From Patagioenas fasciata (Eukaryota > Chordata > Aves > Columbiformes > Columbidae): 64,000 nucleotides of DNA. Location of the stretch: assembly GCF_037038585.1 (NCBI RefSeq), contig NC_092523.1, positions 47,385,501 to 47,449,500 of the forward strand, written 5' to 3'. The position numbers and the translations under genes are program-made. Positions 10,139 to 24,192 of the stretch are shown piece after piece (position 1 is the first letter of the stretch; the number at the start of each line of letters is the position of its first letter). The notes beneath the pieces are model-generated. The model did not search any database. It saw only the letters and a program-made list of their open reading frames with translations, and was not told the origin of the DNA.

Positions 10139-13100
10139 AGGAGAAGCACTATAATAAGATTAGGGGTTCAGTTAAATTCCTTTTGCAATGAGATTGTTCC
10201 CACCCCACTCTCCCCCCCAAAAATCTAAAAATAGTTCATGTTTTTGTCTATTTCTTAAGTTGTATATCATGCAGCACTTAAAAACACTTTTGTTCCAAGT
10301 TTGGAGGCTTTCTTAATACTTTTTTGTGCCTTTTTAAATACGAACAGGATCCGTAATTCTGGTCTGCCCTGCTTTGGTGGATGCAAAGCTCATCTTATGC
10401 AATGTTTGTTTTTCAACTTCCTTTTTGGTAACGGTGCACTGATTTGCACAGGGCTTCTGCTGGGGAGGTACCACACTAGGATGGACAGACCAGGTCTGAG
10501 AACAGACAGAGCAGCTGAAAAGCCTCTTCAAGGATTCCTTAGAAGGGACTGCAGCCCAGCAAGGGCACAGTCTTTGTAGTGTGCCTTTTAGTTTTCAAAT
10601 TAAAATGAAAAATATTATTTTAAGACTGCCTTTCAGTTAATTATCTCCACAGATTAGTACCCTGGGCTGGCTCTAACCATTTAACGCTCCTCCTTGCTCA
10701 GTGCTGTTCTCTAACAATCACCTACTTCAGGAATATTCATCTTGAAAACCTTTTTTTTTTTTTAATGAGAGGTTGAAAAATTGAACAACTCAGTAGACAC
10801 ACCAAACGTAAGTTTAGGTAAGTGTTGTATAATTACTTGGTCAAGGCTTTCAGATGCAATAAGATTTCTGTTTCTTCTGGTTTTGAATATTGAACTTGCA
10901 ATATCTGAAAGACACAGACTCGTAAGAGTGCCTGGTCGTTTTTAATTACACTGCAAAAAAAATACTCCTGAGATAACTCAAGGTGGTCATATAAATGTTG
11001 TAACTGCATCCACTGATTTTAAGTGGCATATCCCTTATGGATGTAGTTTAAATAAGGAACACAAAAGAAAGCGGATCCTTGTCTGTGTAAAGCTTCCCCC
11101 ACCTCTTTTAAAATATTAAGCTAACATCCAACCATATCTTATATCCTACCCTATTATATCCTGCCTATCCTCATCTTATTTAAATGTATAATTTCTTCCC
11201 ACTTTGTTTAATATGATCAGTTTTGTTTTGCCGGCAAATATTTCACTAACATGTTTTCATGTACAGCTTGGTTAAAGAGAGCAAACAAAAGTGTCCAGCC
11301 TCTGGCATGACAGCTAAGTGTCACTAAAAACTGACAAACACAGAGAAGGGTTCAGCTTTGTGAGTGATTGAGGATGTGTCAAAATATAAAATGGAAAAAA
11401 ATGTTCACAGTTAACCATATTCATTCATTACTGAGTATGACTTGACTAGTAATTCCCTGAAAGAGATTTCATCATTGTTTCAAAACAATTTATTGCAAAT
11501 ACTGGATTTAATATATGAGTGATAGTTAATTTTCCCTGCTTGGATGTTTTTTAACTTTGAAAAAAGTTTAAGTTGATCTTTCAAAACTTTTAACTATTTC
11601 CACAAGTTCCTGACAGTAAACTCATTCTCTAGAATATTGGTTTAAAATAATGCAATCACAAGAGGGCAATAAGTGAAAGACTGAAAAACAGAAAATTAAA
11701 AAAATGGAAGTGGATATTTTCCAGTAGCAGCTTTTTTAACAACTACTTTGCAACAAGGATGTTATGCTCAGACTTCCTACTATTTGTAAAGCACTAGCCT
11801 GCAGGTGCCAAAACCAGAGTGTGGTTTATTTTAACAGTACAGGCTAAAAAGATGTATTTTGAGATGTTCACCAGCTGTGTGGCTGGAGGGCAGGCAGCAG
11901 TGACCCAGCAGTTGCAACACCAGTGCGCAGTGGTGACTCTCTCCCTGACTTGCCTTTTTTTTAATTTTTGAAAGCTAACCGAGCTCCAAAAGCGACATTA
12001 CCTGGTATAACTCAATTCTGACATGCTGATGATCCTTCACCCTGTCCTAACCACACCTATGATAGTGCAGTGCGCTAACTCTGTCTGCTACAGCACTGGA
12101 AAAGAATCTGTGTCATGAATGTGTTTTGTTGCTAGCTTGAGACTAATGTTAATTCTGAGTAGTCCTTCTGCCAGATGAAATGCTATACATTTTCAAGTAA
12201 GTTTCTCAGAGGTTTAGTGTTACTTAAAAACATTTAAATTTAAGTTCAGCAAATGTGTATTCTGTAAACTCATGTTAATAAGCATTAATTCTTATTCCAG
12301 TGTTCACGATCAATTAATCTCCATATCAAGCTTTAAAATCAATTTTGCCCAGAACTAATGTCCAGGTTAGAGCTTTATAATTATCCAGGTAATGCCATTT
12401 ATCCTCTCTAAAATCTGGTAGGCCAGGAAATTTCTCTTCCTCTTCTGGAACTTTCAAAGCATTTAAAAACACAAAATAATGTTTTGGACACTTCCTTGGC
12501 CAATTTTAAATACAAATTACCTCGATCTACTGTTGAATATAAGTCTCATAGTTGCTGAGTTACTATTGAAAAAGACAGCATTTCATCAAATCCCACCCTC
12601 CTCATGTGAAACAGACCAAGTTTCAAGTAATTCAGATACAAGTATAGTTATGAATATTTCTAATAGATCCTGTAAGTGCTAGGCACATATGATTTTCAGT
12701 ATTTCTATTTTTCCTACACATACTTTACATCTTTACATCATTGTTATTCTTCACCTCTGATCTGAAATCCTGACCTTAGACTACTACGTAGGGGATCAGC
12801 CACTTGTCTGATAGCCCTCCCAGCTCTGCACTGCCCATGTCACCCCTCTGCTCTTTCTTCAGTCTTCATTTTTATTTTGACTTCTGTATATGCTGTAGCC
12901 ACCCCCCAGGACCCACTCAGGTTACAGCCAAATCTTTCTGCGAACCCCAGGATCATGGACACGGCTTCAATGTGGTCCCTGCATTGGCTCCTCTCCTCCC
13001 TCACCCCATTCGGTATTTCCCCCTCCTGCTTACTTGTGTGCCCCTTGCACTCTGTTTTACACTTGTCATCAGTTCCTGGTTGTTCCCTTTTACATACAGT

Positions 13101-13229
13101 TTCTCTCAGTATACTGATACTAGCAGATTTTTACAAATTTTAGTATTGCACCGTGCACTACACAATATTTATGCCTCTGCTGTAGCACCCTCAACATCAG
13201 CCTGAGCTGAGCTGATCCACCATCTTGCA

Positions 13230-13330
13230 ACATCTACCACCAACTGATAAATTATTATCCCTCAGTAGAAACTGAGGAAAAACATGCAAAGAGAGAGTCA
13301 CTTGCACTATGTATTATTCTAAAATGTTTA
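13230..13330 (-). repeat. CORE-SINE / MIR-like fragment (reverse)
   Basis: attattatccctcagtagaa, then actgaggaaaa and agagagagtcacttgcac follow the reversed MIR order (attattatcccc..., gaggaaactgagg, agagaggttaagtgacttgcc). Divergence is high. Confidence 0.5.
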
Positions 13331-14257
13331 TCAAATGTGATGATTCCTAAGGAACTGTTACCTCCTCTTCCATTTTCATTGAGTATTTCAGCAGTTATCT
13401 ATCACTATTGAAGAGAATTCAGTATCTAATTTACAGTGCAAGCACTTTCTGTCCTACGGAAGGCAGAAAAGCTACCAATTCAAAGAAGGAATTGTTTGAG
13501 AAATACGTGGATCAAAGAAGGGTAATTAAGAACCAGCATCTCTCCTACATATGCTAAAAATCACCATCTTAGAGATTTTTTCAGTAAAATAAAAACAAGT
13601 CTTCCATAAAATTGCAAACATGGTTACTGGCATTACCAGCAGTTAATTCGTACCATAATAGTAATACACTTGTAAAGCACATAACTCTTACATTGACCTC
13701 AGCAAAAAACCAATGTTGGTTTAGTTTCTAGGTAGCTGTCAGTTATGGATCCATAGATAACTATGGATCTATGAGATCAGAGCAAATTGTTTAGCAATGC
13801 TAAATCTGATGAAGGGCTATAAAAAACCCCAACCTTTTGTTTACATTCTGTACATGAAATTGCTGTATGTGCAACTGTTTTATTAAATAGCTGTTTCAAA
13901 TGATTTTGTAACAAATATTTCAAAGTGATAATATTGCTCAGTTCTGTGTAAGAGTTTGAGATTTTAAAGAACTTTTTCTAATAAAGGTTTGAAGAAGTTT
14001 TTAGTGTCTACAGGTACTATCCTTCCCATAGTCCTGCTAATCCATTAAAGTCACTGGGTGCCAATTATTTGTTGTTGATGTCATACTCAGGCCTTAGAAA
14101 ATGTACAGAGATATACACAGTATGTAGATACGTTACTCTCATCAGCTAGCTAAAATTCAGACCAAAAAAAGCCTAAAGGCTAGCGCACTGGCATTTCCAA
14201 TTACAGAAGTGCTTTGAAATTAGTTTTACTGAAGAAAGAAAAGCTGTTTTATATTTC

Positions 14258-14294
14258 TTTTTTTTTTTTTTGGGGGGGGGGGGGGAGTGGGGGG
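14258..14294 (+). repeat. T14 G14 homopolymer junction
   Basis: T14 (14258-14271) is directly followed by G14 (14272-14285) and a second G-rich stretch. The G run could form a quadruplex on the + strand. Run lengths may be affected by sequencing error. Confidence 0.85.
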
Positions 14295-15710
14295 CAGGGA
14301 TATTCCAGATTGTCTTTATCAATGATCAAATTCTAGCGCCAGTGAAACTGGTGAATACTCCCATGATTTCACCTTGGGTCATTGTATCCATCTTTCTTAA
14401 GTGATCAATCACTTTTCAGGTTTTTCCAGTTAAACACCAAAACTAGAGAGTCTCCAAACTGACTTTTAAAATTTGCATCTTGATGCAGCACTTGTCTAGT
14501 TCTCTAGGGAAGTGCAAAAGAGGACTTTGCCACAGAGCCCCAGGATCTATTTTGACACCTTGGGGAGTAACACAGAGTCACTCCCCCATCCCCAGGGTTT
14601 TTCTTGCCCTGGTCCTGTTAGTACCATCCTGCTCCCCCACAGACCAGGACCTTCTCCAACATGCATTAAAGGCAGCTGGGAGGGGTCATGAGTAGCTGGT
14701 TTGGCAAGGGAGGATGAGACGAGGGACAAGCAAAAGACAAATCCTGCATCAACATTATTATCAACATACATGGAAATGCATCCTGAGCACTTACTCTGTG
14801 CTTATGTTTTAAGAAGGGCTTAAGACATACTTTCTGTGAATATTAGTGAAAAGAAAATAGCAGTGACAAGGCCTGACACAAAAGCAAAGTGCAACAGCAG
14901 GTGCTCTCCCACAGGATGCTGTGCCCTTCTAGCATGTGGTCGCTTCAGGTCAGGTTTTGCACTGGATCAGTTCCCGGGTCTGATTTTGAGATTCTACATG
15001 CTGAGGGTTGGGAGTGGTTCTCTGCTACTACACAAGCCCCAAAGCAAACAAGCAGACATTGCAGAGGGGTGCACAGGTGGGACAGGCAGCATCATCACCC
15101 CTCTCCACAATGCAAAACACAGTCCAGGGTCAGACGGTTTGCACAATCATGTAAATGGTCAAACACATGACGGTTTATACATGTGTTAATGTTGTTGCTA
15201 TTATCTGCTCTACGGGAAATCATCTTTCTCTGCTAATGAAGGCTAAAAGCTTACCTGAAACATAACATTAAAAGAAGAAAGATTACAAGCACAACATGGC
15301 TCTGGGAGCAAACTGCACCTTATTTCCACACTCAGGCCCCAGTGCATGGTTGCTGCTCAGGTACAAAGAGTCACTTGCACCAACACACAAGCTAGGAATT
15401 ATTTAAGTATTGCATTATTACAGCCCAATTTGCACTCTACTACAGGTTTTTATTTGTATATTAAATGGCCTTTTTAAAATTAGCAGATGTTCAATGGTTA
15501 TTTTTATACCAGCAATGTAAAACTGTAGTTTGAGAATTGTCAGATTAGTTCCAGCAACTAGAGAAATAAAAATTCCTAATTTGAACACTTGAAATACACA
15601 GGAAACCAATCAATACACACTAAGAGAATTCTGGCACAGAGGTGAGGTTTGTTTTCCTCCCTCATTTTTTAAGAGATTGGATTTGCTAAACCTTCAAAGA
15701 GAAGGGGAAC

Positions 15711-15752
15711 TATATGTGTGTGTATATATATATATATATATATGTATGTATT
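15711..15752. repeat. TG/TA microsatellite
   Basis: A run of alternating TG and TA dinucleotides (about ten TA units flanked by TG and TATG steps). Confidence 0.9.
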
Positions 15753-16500
15753 TAGCTCTTACTCAGCTAATTTTGATTTTAAAATAAGAAGATCTTAATA
15801 GAAGGGTCATGACATCTTTTGACTAACTGCTCTTTCATGAGAAGGATGATTTTTCTCAAAACCCAAACATTTCTAAATATAGACATTTCAGTGGTTTTCA
15901 ACTTCTGAAATTTTTTAAGATTGCTGAAAATGGACTTCAACAAATTTTGGAAGAAAGTTTTGAAACAAAAATATTTTTTTAATAAAACACCAACATTAAG
16001 TCCAGATATGGAGTGAAACTCATCAGTTCAATTAACTTCCCCCCTCACTCCCAATCAACTCAAAATTTTGTTCTTACTTCAAATTCACCAGAGAGGCTAA
16101 TGTTTGAGACTTATTCTTTTTAAATCAGAGGAAAGAAAACCTACTACAGAAGTACCTACCCAGGTATTACTCCTAAAAATACCAGCAGAGAAAACTAAAC
16201 CCAAGTCTGAGTTTGAACTTGCATATATAATTTTGAACAGCAACATCCAGTTAAGATGTAGAGGATGAATATTTGGTTTTTAATCTCTGATGCTTACCAG
16301 ATTTGACAGGTTTCATGAACATACTTGGGATTTGCTTGTTGTAATCAGACTTCTATTTTACAACCTGAAATAAGGAGCAAATAGCATGTGCTCTGCTGCT
16401 GTCATTGAGATTTGTATGACAAGGCATCAAAACTATCAAGTTTCCCCAATACAAGAAGCAGTTTTGTTAATTCTGTATTCAAGTAATTCTAACAGATTCA

Positions 16501-16636
16501 CCCCTACTCCTCCTCCCCGCCAACAAACAAAAAAACCCCAACAACACAAACACCATCACCAAATCAAACAAGCAAAAAAAATCAAACCAAAACAACAACC
16601 ACCATCAGAAACAAAAAATCAAATAAAAAACACACA
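16501..16636 (+). repeat. C/A-only low-complexity tract
   Basis: About 135 bp made almost wholly of A and C with very few G or T, an extreme strand asymmetry. It has no clear period. Confidence 0.75.
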
Positions 16637-19600
16637 GTAGCTTAGTTTCATTTGCTTTCTACTCTCGGGGATGCTAGTTGAGCTTTTGGTTGAAAAATTG
16701 TTTCTCTTACAACAGATCCAAATAACACCTGGGAAATAAAACTTTTACAGTATCCCCAGCCTCTGGAGCAAATGCATTGAGACAGTAGATGCAATCATGG
16801 CTATAATTTATCTGCCTCAGACCTCTGAGGTTACATTTGCAACAGATTATCTGTAACTTTTATTATTCAGTTTACTGTAGTCAGATTGTAGCTGTCAAAA
16901 ATAAGCCATTTAAATACACCCTTGCTTGGATTAAAGTACCTGCACGCTTGTCCTGCTTAGTATTTTTCGTGCAGAATACAGTAAGCAGCACTCGCTGCAG
17001 GGAAAAAGTGCAGTAAACTGTTAGATATGAGCACGTTATGCACAGGGTGGAATAACACTGTCAAAAAGCCCTTGTCCAAATTTCCTTAAAATATATATTT
17101 GGGCATGGTTTTACCATGAACAAAGGGTCTTCTTCCCAGCAGGTGGCTGCAGACTTGCTGCATAGCCCCTCAGCTACCAGTAAAGGAGCATTTTTGGGTC
17201 TAGTGACACTGCTGAGGACTCTCCCAGCTGTACCTTGGCTCAGGGCACCCACTTGCACCCCCAGATGCATCCAGCTCTGGCTCAAAATGAGACTGACTGC
17301 CACTCCCAGGAGGGAATCCCTACCTGCAACTGCAGGACATTTTTCCTACAACGCATATTCTGCATCAAACCATAATTCCTGCAACTGAAAGGAGTTTGGG
17401 GGGATGGTTCGCCTTGGCAGCAGCGCCTGCAGCATGGGGACGTCTCTCAAGTAGGGACATCAAGGTTGGCCCTGATTGTTGAAGACCAGCATTTACTTGC
17501 CCAAGGATTAAAAGATTTTAAATAAATCTTAAGAATATTTTCTAGTAAAATAGGAGCAGTTTAAGAACAAAAGCACGTAACATTTTTATCCCCCTGGTAT
17601 AAGTACAAGCATTTTCTTTGGGGAAAATAGATACTTTTGATCCACTATGGTGTTTGCATATGAAATTAACGCAGAAGAAATCAGACAGCAACTTCCAGGA
17701 GCAGGTTGATTTAAGAAGTCTAGTTTCTTTCAGTTGGTATATAGTCAGACCTGTCAAAGGGTTTAATACCTTTTCACAAACAGCAAAGATGGAAAATAGG
17801 ACTCATGGAGACAGTAAAGTGGAAATCTTTCTGAAGATGGTTCATCCAATGTTTGGATGACAATGCTATAGGGATATGTGTAAAGAGCATCACTGTCTGT
17901 GAAGCAGCGATTGTCAGAGTACACAGATAAAAGGGGTAACCAAAGAGAAATAATTGAATGAACATTAAATAAGGACCCTATAACCCTAGAGGAAAAGCAA
18001 GGATTTGTATACTGATGCATTAGTTGGATTCACAGAAGAGATTTATTTTTACAAAACACATGAATAATGGAAGGCCTCTTTGCTGTAATTCAAATACTTA
18101 CAGTTAAACAAACCACTAGCACTTAATTTAACTGTAGGTAATTATTTTTAGTGCTGTGAACAGCTTTGTAGGAAAACTTAAAAATATAAGAGCAGAAGTA
18201 CTCAACTCATAACAGACCACAATCTAAAAAAGACAGATCCCTGTGTTACCTCACTTGAGACAAATTACTGAACTGAAAGCAAAGACCAGAAGGAGGCATG
18301 AATTGAAGTATTATCCTTGTGCATTCCAGGAGCACGGGAAGAGCCGAGGTCTGGAAGAGGACTCGTAGGTCCAGGCAGGCAGCACACTAAACTGGCTCCT
18401 CTCTGTTCTAATTATTTTGCACAGAGCATATCTATTATTTGAGCACAAGATTAGTCACAGGAGACTCAAGTTAATACTAGTTATAAATATACATATTAGC
18501 ATAAAATAACACCAGCCCTAAACTGTTCTCTTGGGTTTTGATCAAGTGTTATTTATTTATTAATAATTAGGTTTAACACTCCCATACACAAGACCTCAGA
18601 ACTTGTTTACACCAGTTCATGCCAAAACTTCAATATATTAAAGGGGAAGTTCATTATTTTTGATTTATAATTATCTATGACAAGGAAGATCTTAGACAAG
18701 AGCAGAAGAGAGCAGGACATGATCTACTCATCCTCTGTTTATGCAACTACTACAAAGAGGCATGTGACAGTTTTGGCGTCAGTCCAGCTGCCATTCATCT
18801 CTATAGGATCCTTTCTATGACTCTCACACAAGTATCATGAGGCCCTTTTTCATCTTGAAATAACTCAGGTGTAGACAGGCCATTGCTCTCAGTCTACAAA
18901 GATACCAAGCTGGCGCCTTTTGTGGCTGATGAGCTATCAACTGAAAGAACAAAAACCTCATTGATATATGGCATCATTGTTCTCACTGCAAATAAATTTT
19001 CCTGTAGCCTCAGTGATTCACTTCCCTCCTGTCCTCATGTCATTAACTATCAACTGGGAAAGTCAACTACACTTATGTAGTTCTGGCAACAAACAACACA
19101 AAACACACAAAGCAAGCAGCTGAAACTGTTGTTTAAAACCAATAATGCTTGAGTTAATCCAGCTCTGAAGCCATGTCATTCCCTGATGTAACCCTTGTGC
19201 ACTGAGTGGGAATGCACCAGCAGCAGCCCCACTTGTCAGCTCCTTGTGCCCAGGCAGAGATGCTCCAAGGGCTCAGCAGCATGAGGGGTCTTGGGCAAGT
19301 GCCTCTGCACCAAAGTGGATCCCAGTCCCATCCTTGGACTCCATCCCTGCAGCAGATACAACTTGACAAGCAAGGCTTCGCAAGCTCCCTGCCGTGCTCA
19401 TTGCATCCCTTATCTGCCTGCCCACCATTCATTAAACCCAACAAAGCCACAGAGCAGGAGGGAGCTTGTACCCACAGGTTAGGCATCTACAGTTTTATTA
19501 TTAGGGTCTTTTCCACGTTACAATGAGTAACTAAATCAGAGCAATTTGTAATTTTATAGTCATCAGCACATAGGCATTTTTTTCCCAGTAGCTCCTCATG

Positions 19601-21970
19601 TCATTACCCTTATCTTACCTTCAATCATAAATCTATGGTTTTGTTTGCCATTATCTTGCATGCAATTCTGTGCCTTACTTATTATCCTGAGGTTTCTCTG
19701 CCTACTTTTAATACAATCCTTGATCCTAGACAAGGCCTGCATCTTTTTGCTTCAAAAAAATTACTTCCCCTAGTAATTCTTCCAGCAATAAACCTCTAAC
19801 CTTTCATATTAATATGAAAATCCACATATATAGTTTTATTTTCAGTCTGCATATAAAATATTTTACTCCTGAATATGAAGCTGAAATTAAAAATAGTAAA
19901 ACAAATAAAATGCTTACATCCTGCCATCCATTCTAAACGGCATTTATAGAATTTATTCTATCTCTATCTCAATCCTTGGCCCCTTGCCTTATAAATATAA
20001 TAAGGAGATCCTCCTGGCATAATTGCTGCTTTGTTTTTCTTCCCCTTTCACCTCACTCTGCGCCCAGGAGCAGCACAGGCCTGCAGCAGGGCACTTCAGC
20101 TGTCTGTACTGGCAGCAGGGGATAACTCTGAGCAGGACTCAGTCTGTGCCAGGTTACACTGGGGCCTGGTTTTAGTCCTCTGAGGTCTGAACTGAGGAGA
20201 AACAGAAACATGGCTTAAAGCAATCTTTTGTTCCATCCATGCAAAGGATACTGCAACTGCTATCAAGCTGCAGATTCAATTCTTTACTTTCCCTGAGGCA
20301 AAGGCAAGAGGCATTACACTGCCCCCATTCCCCAGGGCAGGCTCTCCTCCCCTAGCTGCAGCAGGGAGGTTCCCCAGCTACCACCCTACCCTCCTGGGCA
20401 GCTGGGGTGGGCAGGCATGCAGCTTGTAGAGGAGCTACACACCTTCTCTCACCTGACCCAACAGCTTCAGCACCTGATCTGTCAGTGCTGTGAATCACTG
20501 ATGGGATTTGCACTCAGCAGGGCTGCCAAGAGCAGCAGAGAGCATATCAACTTTGCAGCGTCAGCAGCATCTGAAAGACAGAGCTGCTGGATGTCTATAA
20601 GCAGAGAGGGGCAGAAGATGACTTCTATACAGATTGCACAAGCATGTTTAAGCCTGCATTCATCATCAGTTTTGAGATAAAGCCAGTAGGGTTTTTATTC
20701 TTTTCCCAGTTAAATGTAGATTCTCAATCCCAAGATCATGCCTAAACTAACATGCATTAGGTAGAGGTAAGTGTGTCCACCTGTACTGTTAAAGGCAGTC
20801 AAGCCAAGGGAAATACTGGGATGGGGAGGGGTAGGAAGCCAAGGGTGGCTGAGTACACATCCAAAAGCAAGTGTTCAAGAAGAAACCTGGTGTAATAGCC
20901 CAGGAGAAGAGGTGGGGGAAGAACAAGAGCTAAAGGATCCAACTGCTGTCTCACAAAATCCTTATTCCATAAAAAGGCACTAAAACTAGATCACATCTAT
21001 GCATCGTAACAGCTTCCTTCATACAGATGAAGGTAGTTTCAGTGGATGAAAGCTGGAGCTAGACAAATGCAAAGCAGAAATAAGAAATGTTTCTAATAAA
21101 AAGGATAATGTAGGACCAGGTTGCATTTTTTATTCTAAGACTCCTGAAGAAATCTCAGTTTCCCTCCATGACATAGGAACTCTGAACTACCACCAGCAGT
21201 TGGCTAAAGTGGAGACATAAGTTGTCTAGGACATAGTTAGAAGAGTTTCTAACATCCCTGAGGTCCAACAGTTACAAGGATGCCTCCTATACATAGTCTT
21301 CAAAGCACTTGGAAAAGAGCCTAGTTTTTGAGGACACATGGCTACAGCTGGAAGATATCAGCACAAGTGAAAGTCCAAGACCTGGGAGTCATAGGCCAAG
21401 CTCATTCGTTGTCTTCCACTTACCTTTATACCATCTAGAAGTGAACCAGATTTTTTTTTTTTTTCCTCTTTTTTTCAATCAGTGTTTCTCAGACTTGTGA
21501 TCCTTCAGCACACACACACTGGTTTAAAGCTCACAGTGAACCTCTGTTGAGGCACCAGCCCCACTGCCAAGCCTGTCCCCCAACCACCTGCTGGGTCATA
21601 CTTTGTCACATTCCACCCCACAGCTTCTTTTCACAAGCCCACACCACAGCAAGCTCCCACTGCACTTCTTACACACCCACCAGGAATAAGTGCTGTAAAA
21701 GGTTTTATCTGGTTCCTAGCTGTGCAGAGACAAGTTTCACCTTTGCTTCTCTGCCCACAGACACCTGCCAAAAGATGAACCTAAACATTTTCAGAGCTTG
21801 CTGCTTTCAGCCTCCTAATGTAGGCAGAAGAAACTGCCCAAATTTGAAGTTATACCCTATTGCTTGCCAACATGTGTAACTGAACCATCACGCCACTGTT
21901 AGGCATTCCAGCTGTGCTCTTCATTTACTGTCAATGTGTTACTTCACAAAAAATCCAGAAAGATCTATTT

Positions 21971-22050
21971 TGAGTGTGTTGGATTTTTTTTGTTTGGTTG
22001 GTTTGTGTGGGTGTGCTGTGTTTATTTGTGGGTTTTTTGGTGTTTTATAT
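21971..22050 (+). repeat. G/T-rich low-complexity tract
   Basis: About 80 bp of almost only T and G, an asymmetry similar to the C/A tract at 16.5 kb but on the other strand. Confidence 0.7.
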
Positions 22051-24015
22051 TACTGAAGTATTCTTTGCAGTTATTTCTTAACCTTCAGGAGTTCTGCATA
22101 TTTTGCTAGCCTGCTGCCTGTGGTTGCTCCTCAGTTACCATGGCACCCACTACCACACTAAAAACTAGAGTCTAAGAACAAAAAACAGCCAAATCACATG
22201 AGAAGACAGATAAGTTATCAAGTAGATAAGGCTAAAGAGCAGAGACTCCTTAGCTGATGTGAGTCTGTATAGCTGTGTTGAAGTCAGAATTTTAAGTCTC
22301 TCCCTCTGAATCAGTAAATACATTCAGAGATCAGAGAGCCATACCTGCAAATTGCAGTGCTGAAACAAGTGTTTTATTACAGATACTTTTTCACCAACAT
22401 ATAACCATTTCAGGCTACACAAATCTGAGTACAATTGTTTCCAGGTACACACTTAAAATTATGATTTCTCAACTCTCCTTTTGCTGCTCCAGACATACTG
22501 AAATGCTTCAAAATGCTTAACTACAAACAATAACAAGCAACTAAAAACATACAGCAGCAACAATGAATAATAACAATATAACACCCTCACTGTTCGTTAT
22601 ACTGCAAGTCTGACCATTGCTCTGAAGCACTGGTGACCTCGTCAACAGGACAGCTATTGCCTGATGTCTTTTTTTTTTTTTTTCATTTCCTTTTGGTCAT
22701 GTTACAGACTACCTGACTCCCAAAGCCTTAGGAGCCTCTGAACAAGTCCAGAAAATCCCCACGCTGAGCCAAAAGCTACTGAGAACAGACTGATATAAAC
22801 ACCACAGAGATATGCCTCATTTCCCACCTGTCAGAAAAGAAGGCCAAGTGCAAACAGCCCCAAGAACATTTAAAAAAAAAAAGAAAATAATCTTAAAATA
22901 CCCTGTCTTCAACATTCACATGCAATAGCTACTTTCTAATCCAGTATACCATTTAATAAGATCAATCTCCAAGACATCTGTTGTTTTTCTTACACCACAC
23001 AAATCTCAACACACTTAACTTGTGGTTCTGATACAAGCTTCAACAAGTTCATGAGAAGCCATTTATTTAGGGTCTGATCAGCCCAAGACTCCCTAACATG
23101 TGTCTTGCCTCAGAGACACAGGAACCCACATCACACTGCCTCCTTCCCCTGGAAGCAGCCCTTAAGCAACCAGCCTTGCTTTTATTGCCACGTTTATCTC
23201 CAATCTCAAGCCACAGCTGTGAGCCAGGAACACAAGACTGCAGCACTACTGTTCCAAGTCTACAGTGTAACAGGACCACACCAAAGCAAATTGGTGGACA
23301 AGGTGACTCCAGGTGATGCCCATTCCTGAGGCTGGGCTGAATTCCTCCCAAGAGCTGAGATATAAGGGCTTCCAGGGCAGGCAGCTACTAGGTGGTTCAG
23401 GTGAAGGATAACTTGAAGGACAGGCTTTGATGTCAATGCAGATAAAGCCTTAAAGGTTAGGCACTGCTTCACCCAGATTTTGGGTGCTTGAGTTATTTAA
23501 TGGCTATGGCATCTAGCTAAGATTTTAAAGGAAACTTGCAGCTAATGAGAAAGTAGAGAGAGGGGCTTCAAACAGTCAGTGTTGTCAGATACTAGGGTTT
23601 TTTTTTGTGTTTGGTAGAAATCTTTTCTTTCCTTTTGCAATGTAAAGTACAGAAATGTCTGACATTACAGCGCTGGGCTTCCCTTACACAGAGATTACTA
23701 ATTGGGGCCATTAGAAATCAGATTTAAATAATGAAATTTATACTGCATGAGAGGTACTCTGAAACAGAATTTAGGCCTCCATCAGGGAAAGCCTACTGCA
23801 TTAATCCCACTATGCTTCTGATGCTAAAACTATCACAGATATATCTTAATGAAACATGCTGTAGTTTTCATTAAAAAAGAGACAAGATTGTAACCTATTT
23901 TAGGTAGAGACAGATTAAAAAAAGTAGGAAAAGATGCCATTAAGCAATTTGTTTAACACATTCAGTATATTAACACTGCCCATGACAAATACCTACTCTT
24001 TCAAAGAGGAAATCC

Positions 24016-24192
24016 TCCTACAGCACAGCTGTCAAACTAAATGTAACTAAAAATGTTATTAAAATGATAATGTTACTAAATGTAACTATTCCTGCATTTA
24101 TACTGTCCTAAAACTACATTTGGACATTTGAAGGCAACCATGAGGCTGATGTGGCCCCTGGTGAAAATTAGTTTGACAGCCCTGTCCCAGAG
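24016..24192. mobile_element. hAT-like MITE with TIRs and 8-bp target duplication
   Basis: The element spans 24024-24184 (161 bp). Its left end is CACAGCTGTCAAACTAA; the reverse complement of its right end is CAGGGCTGTCAAACTAA. These match at 15 of 17 positions and resemble the CAGGGntGTCAAACT ends of hAT (Charlie-type) transposons. The flanking octamers TCCTACAG (24016-24023) and TCCCAGAG (24185-24192) agree at 6 of 8 positions, as expected for an old 8-bp hAT duplication. The interior has no coding frame. Orientation cannot be assigned. Confidence 0.6.

Noticed and set aside
12804-13205. 133-codon + strand ORF rich in Ser, Pro, Phe and Leu
   Set aside because: The composition reflects a pyrimidine-rich stretch. 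A second open frame overlaps it, and no splice or family support is seen.
13744-13769. 12-bp perfect palindrome TATGGATCCATA followed by a near repeat
   Set aside because: Short local palindromes of this size are expected by chance, and no context gives it a role.
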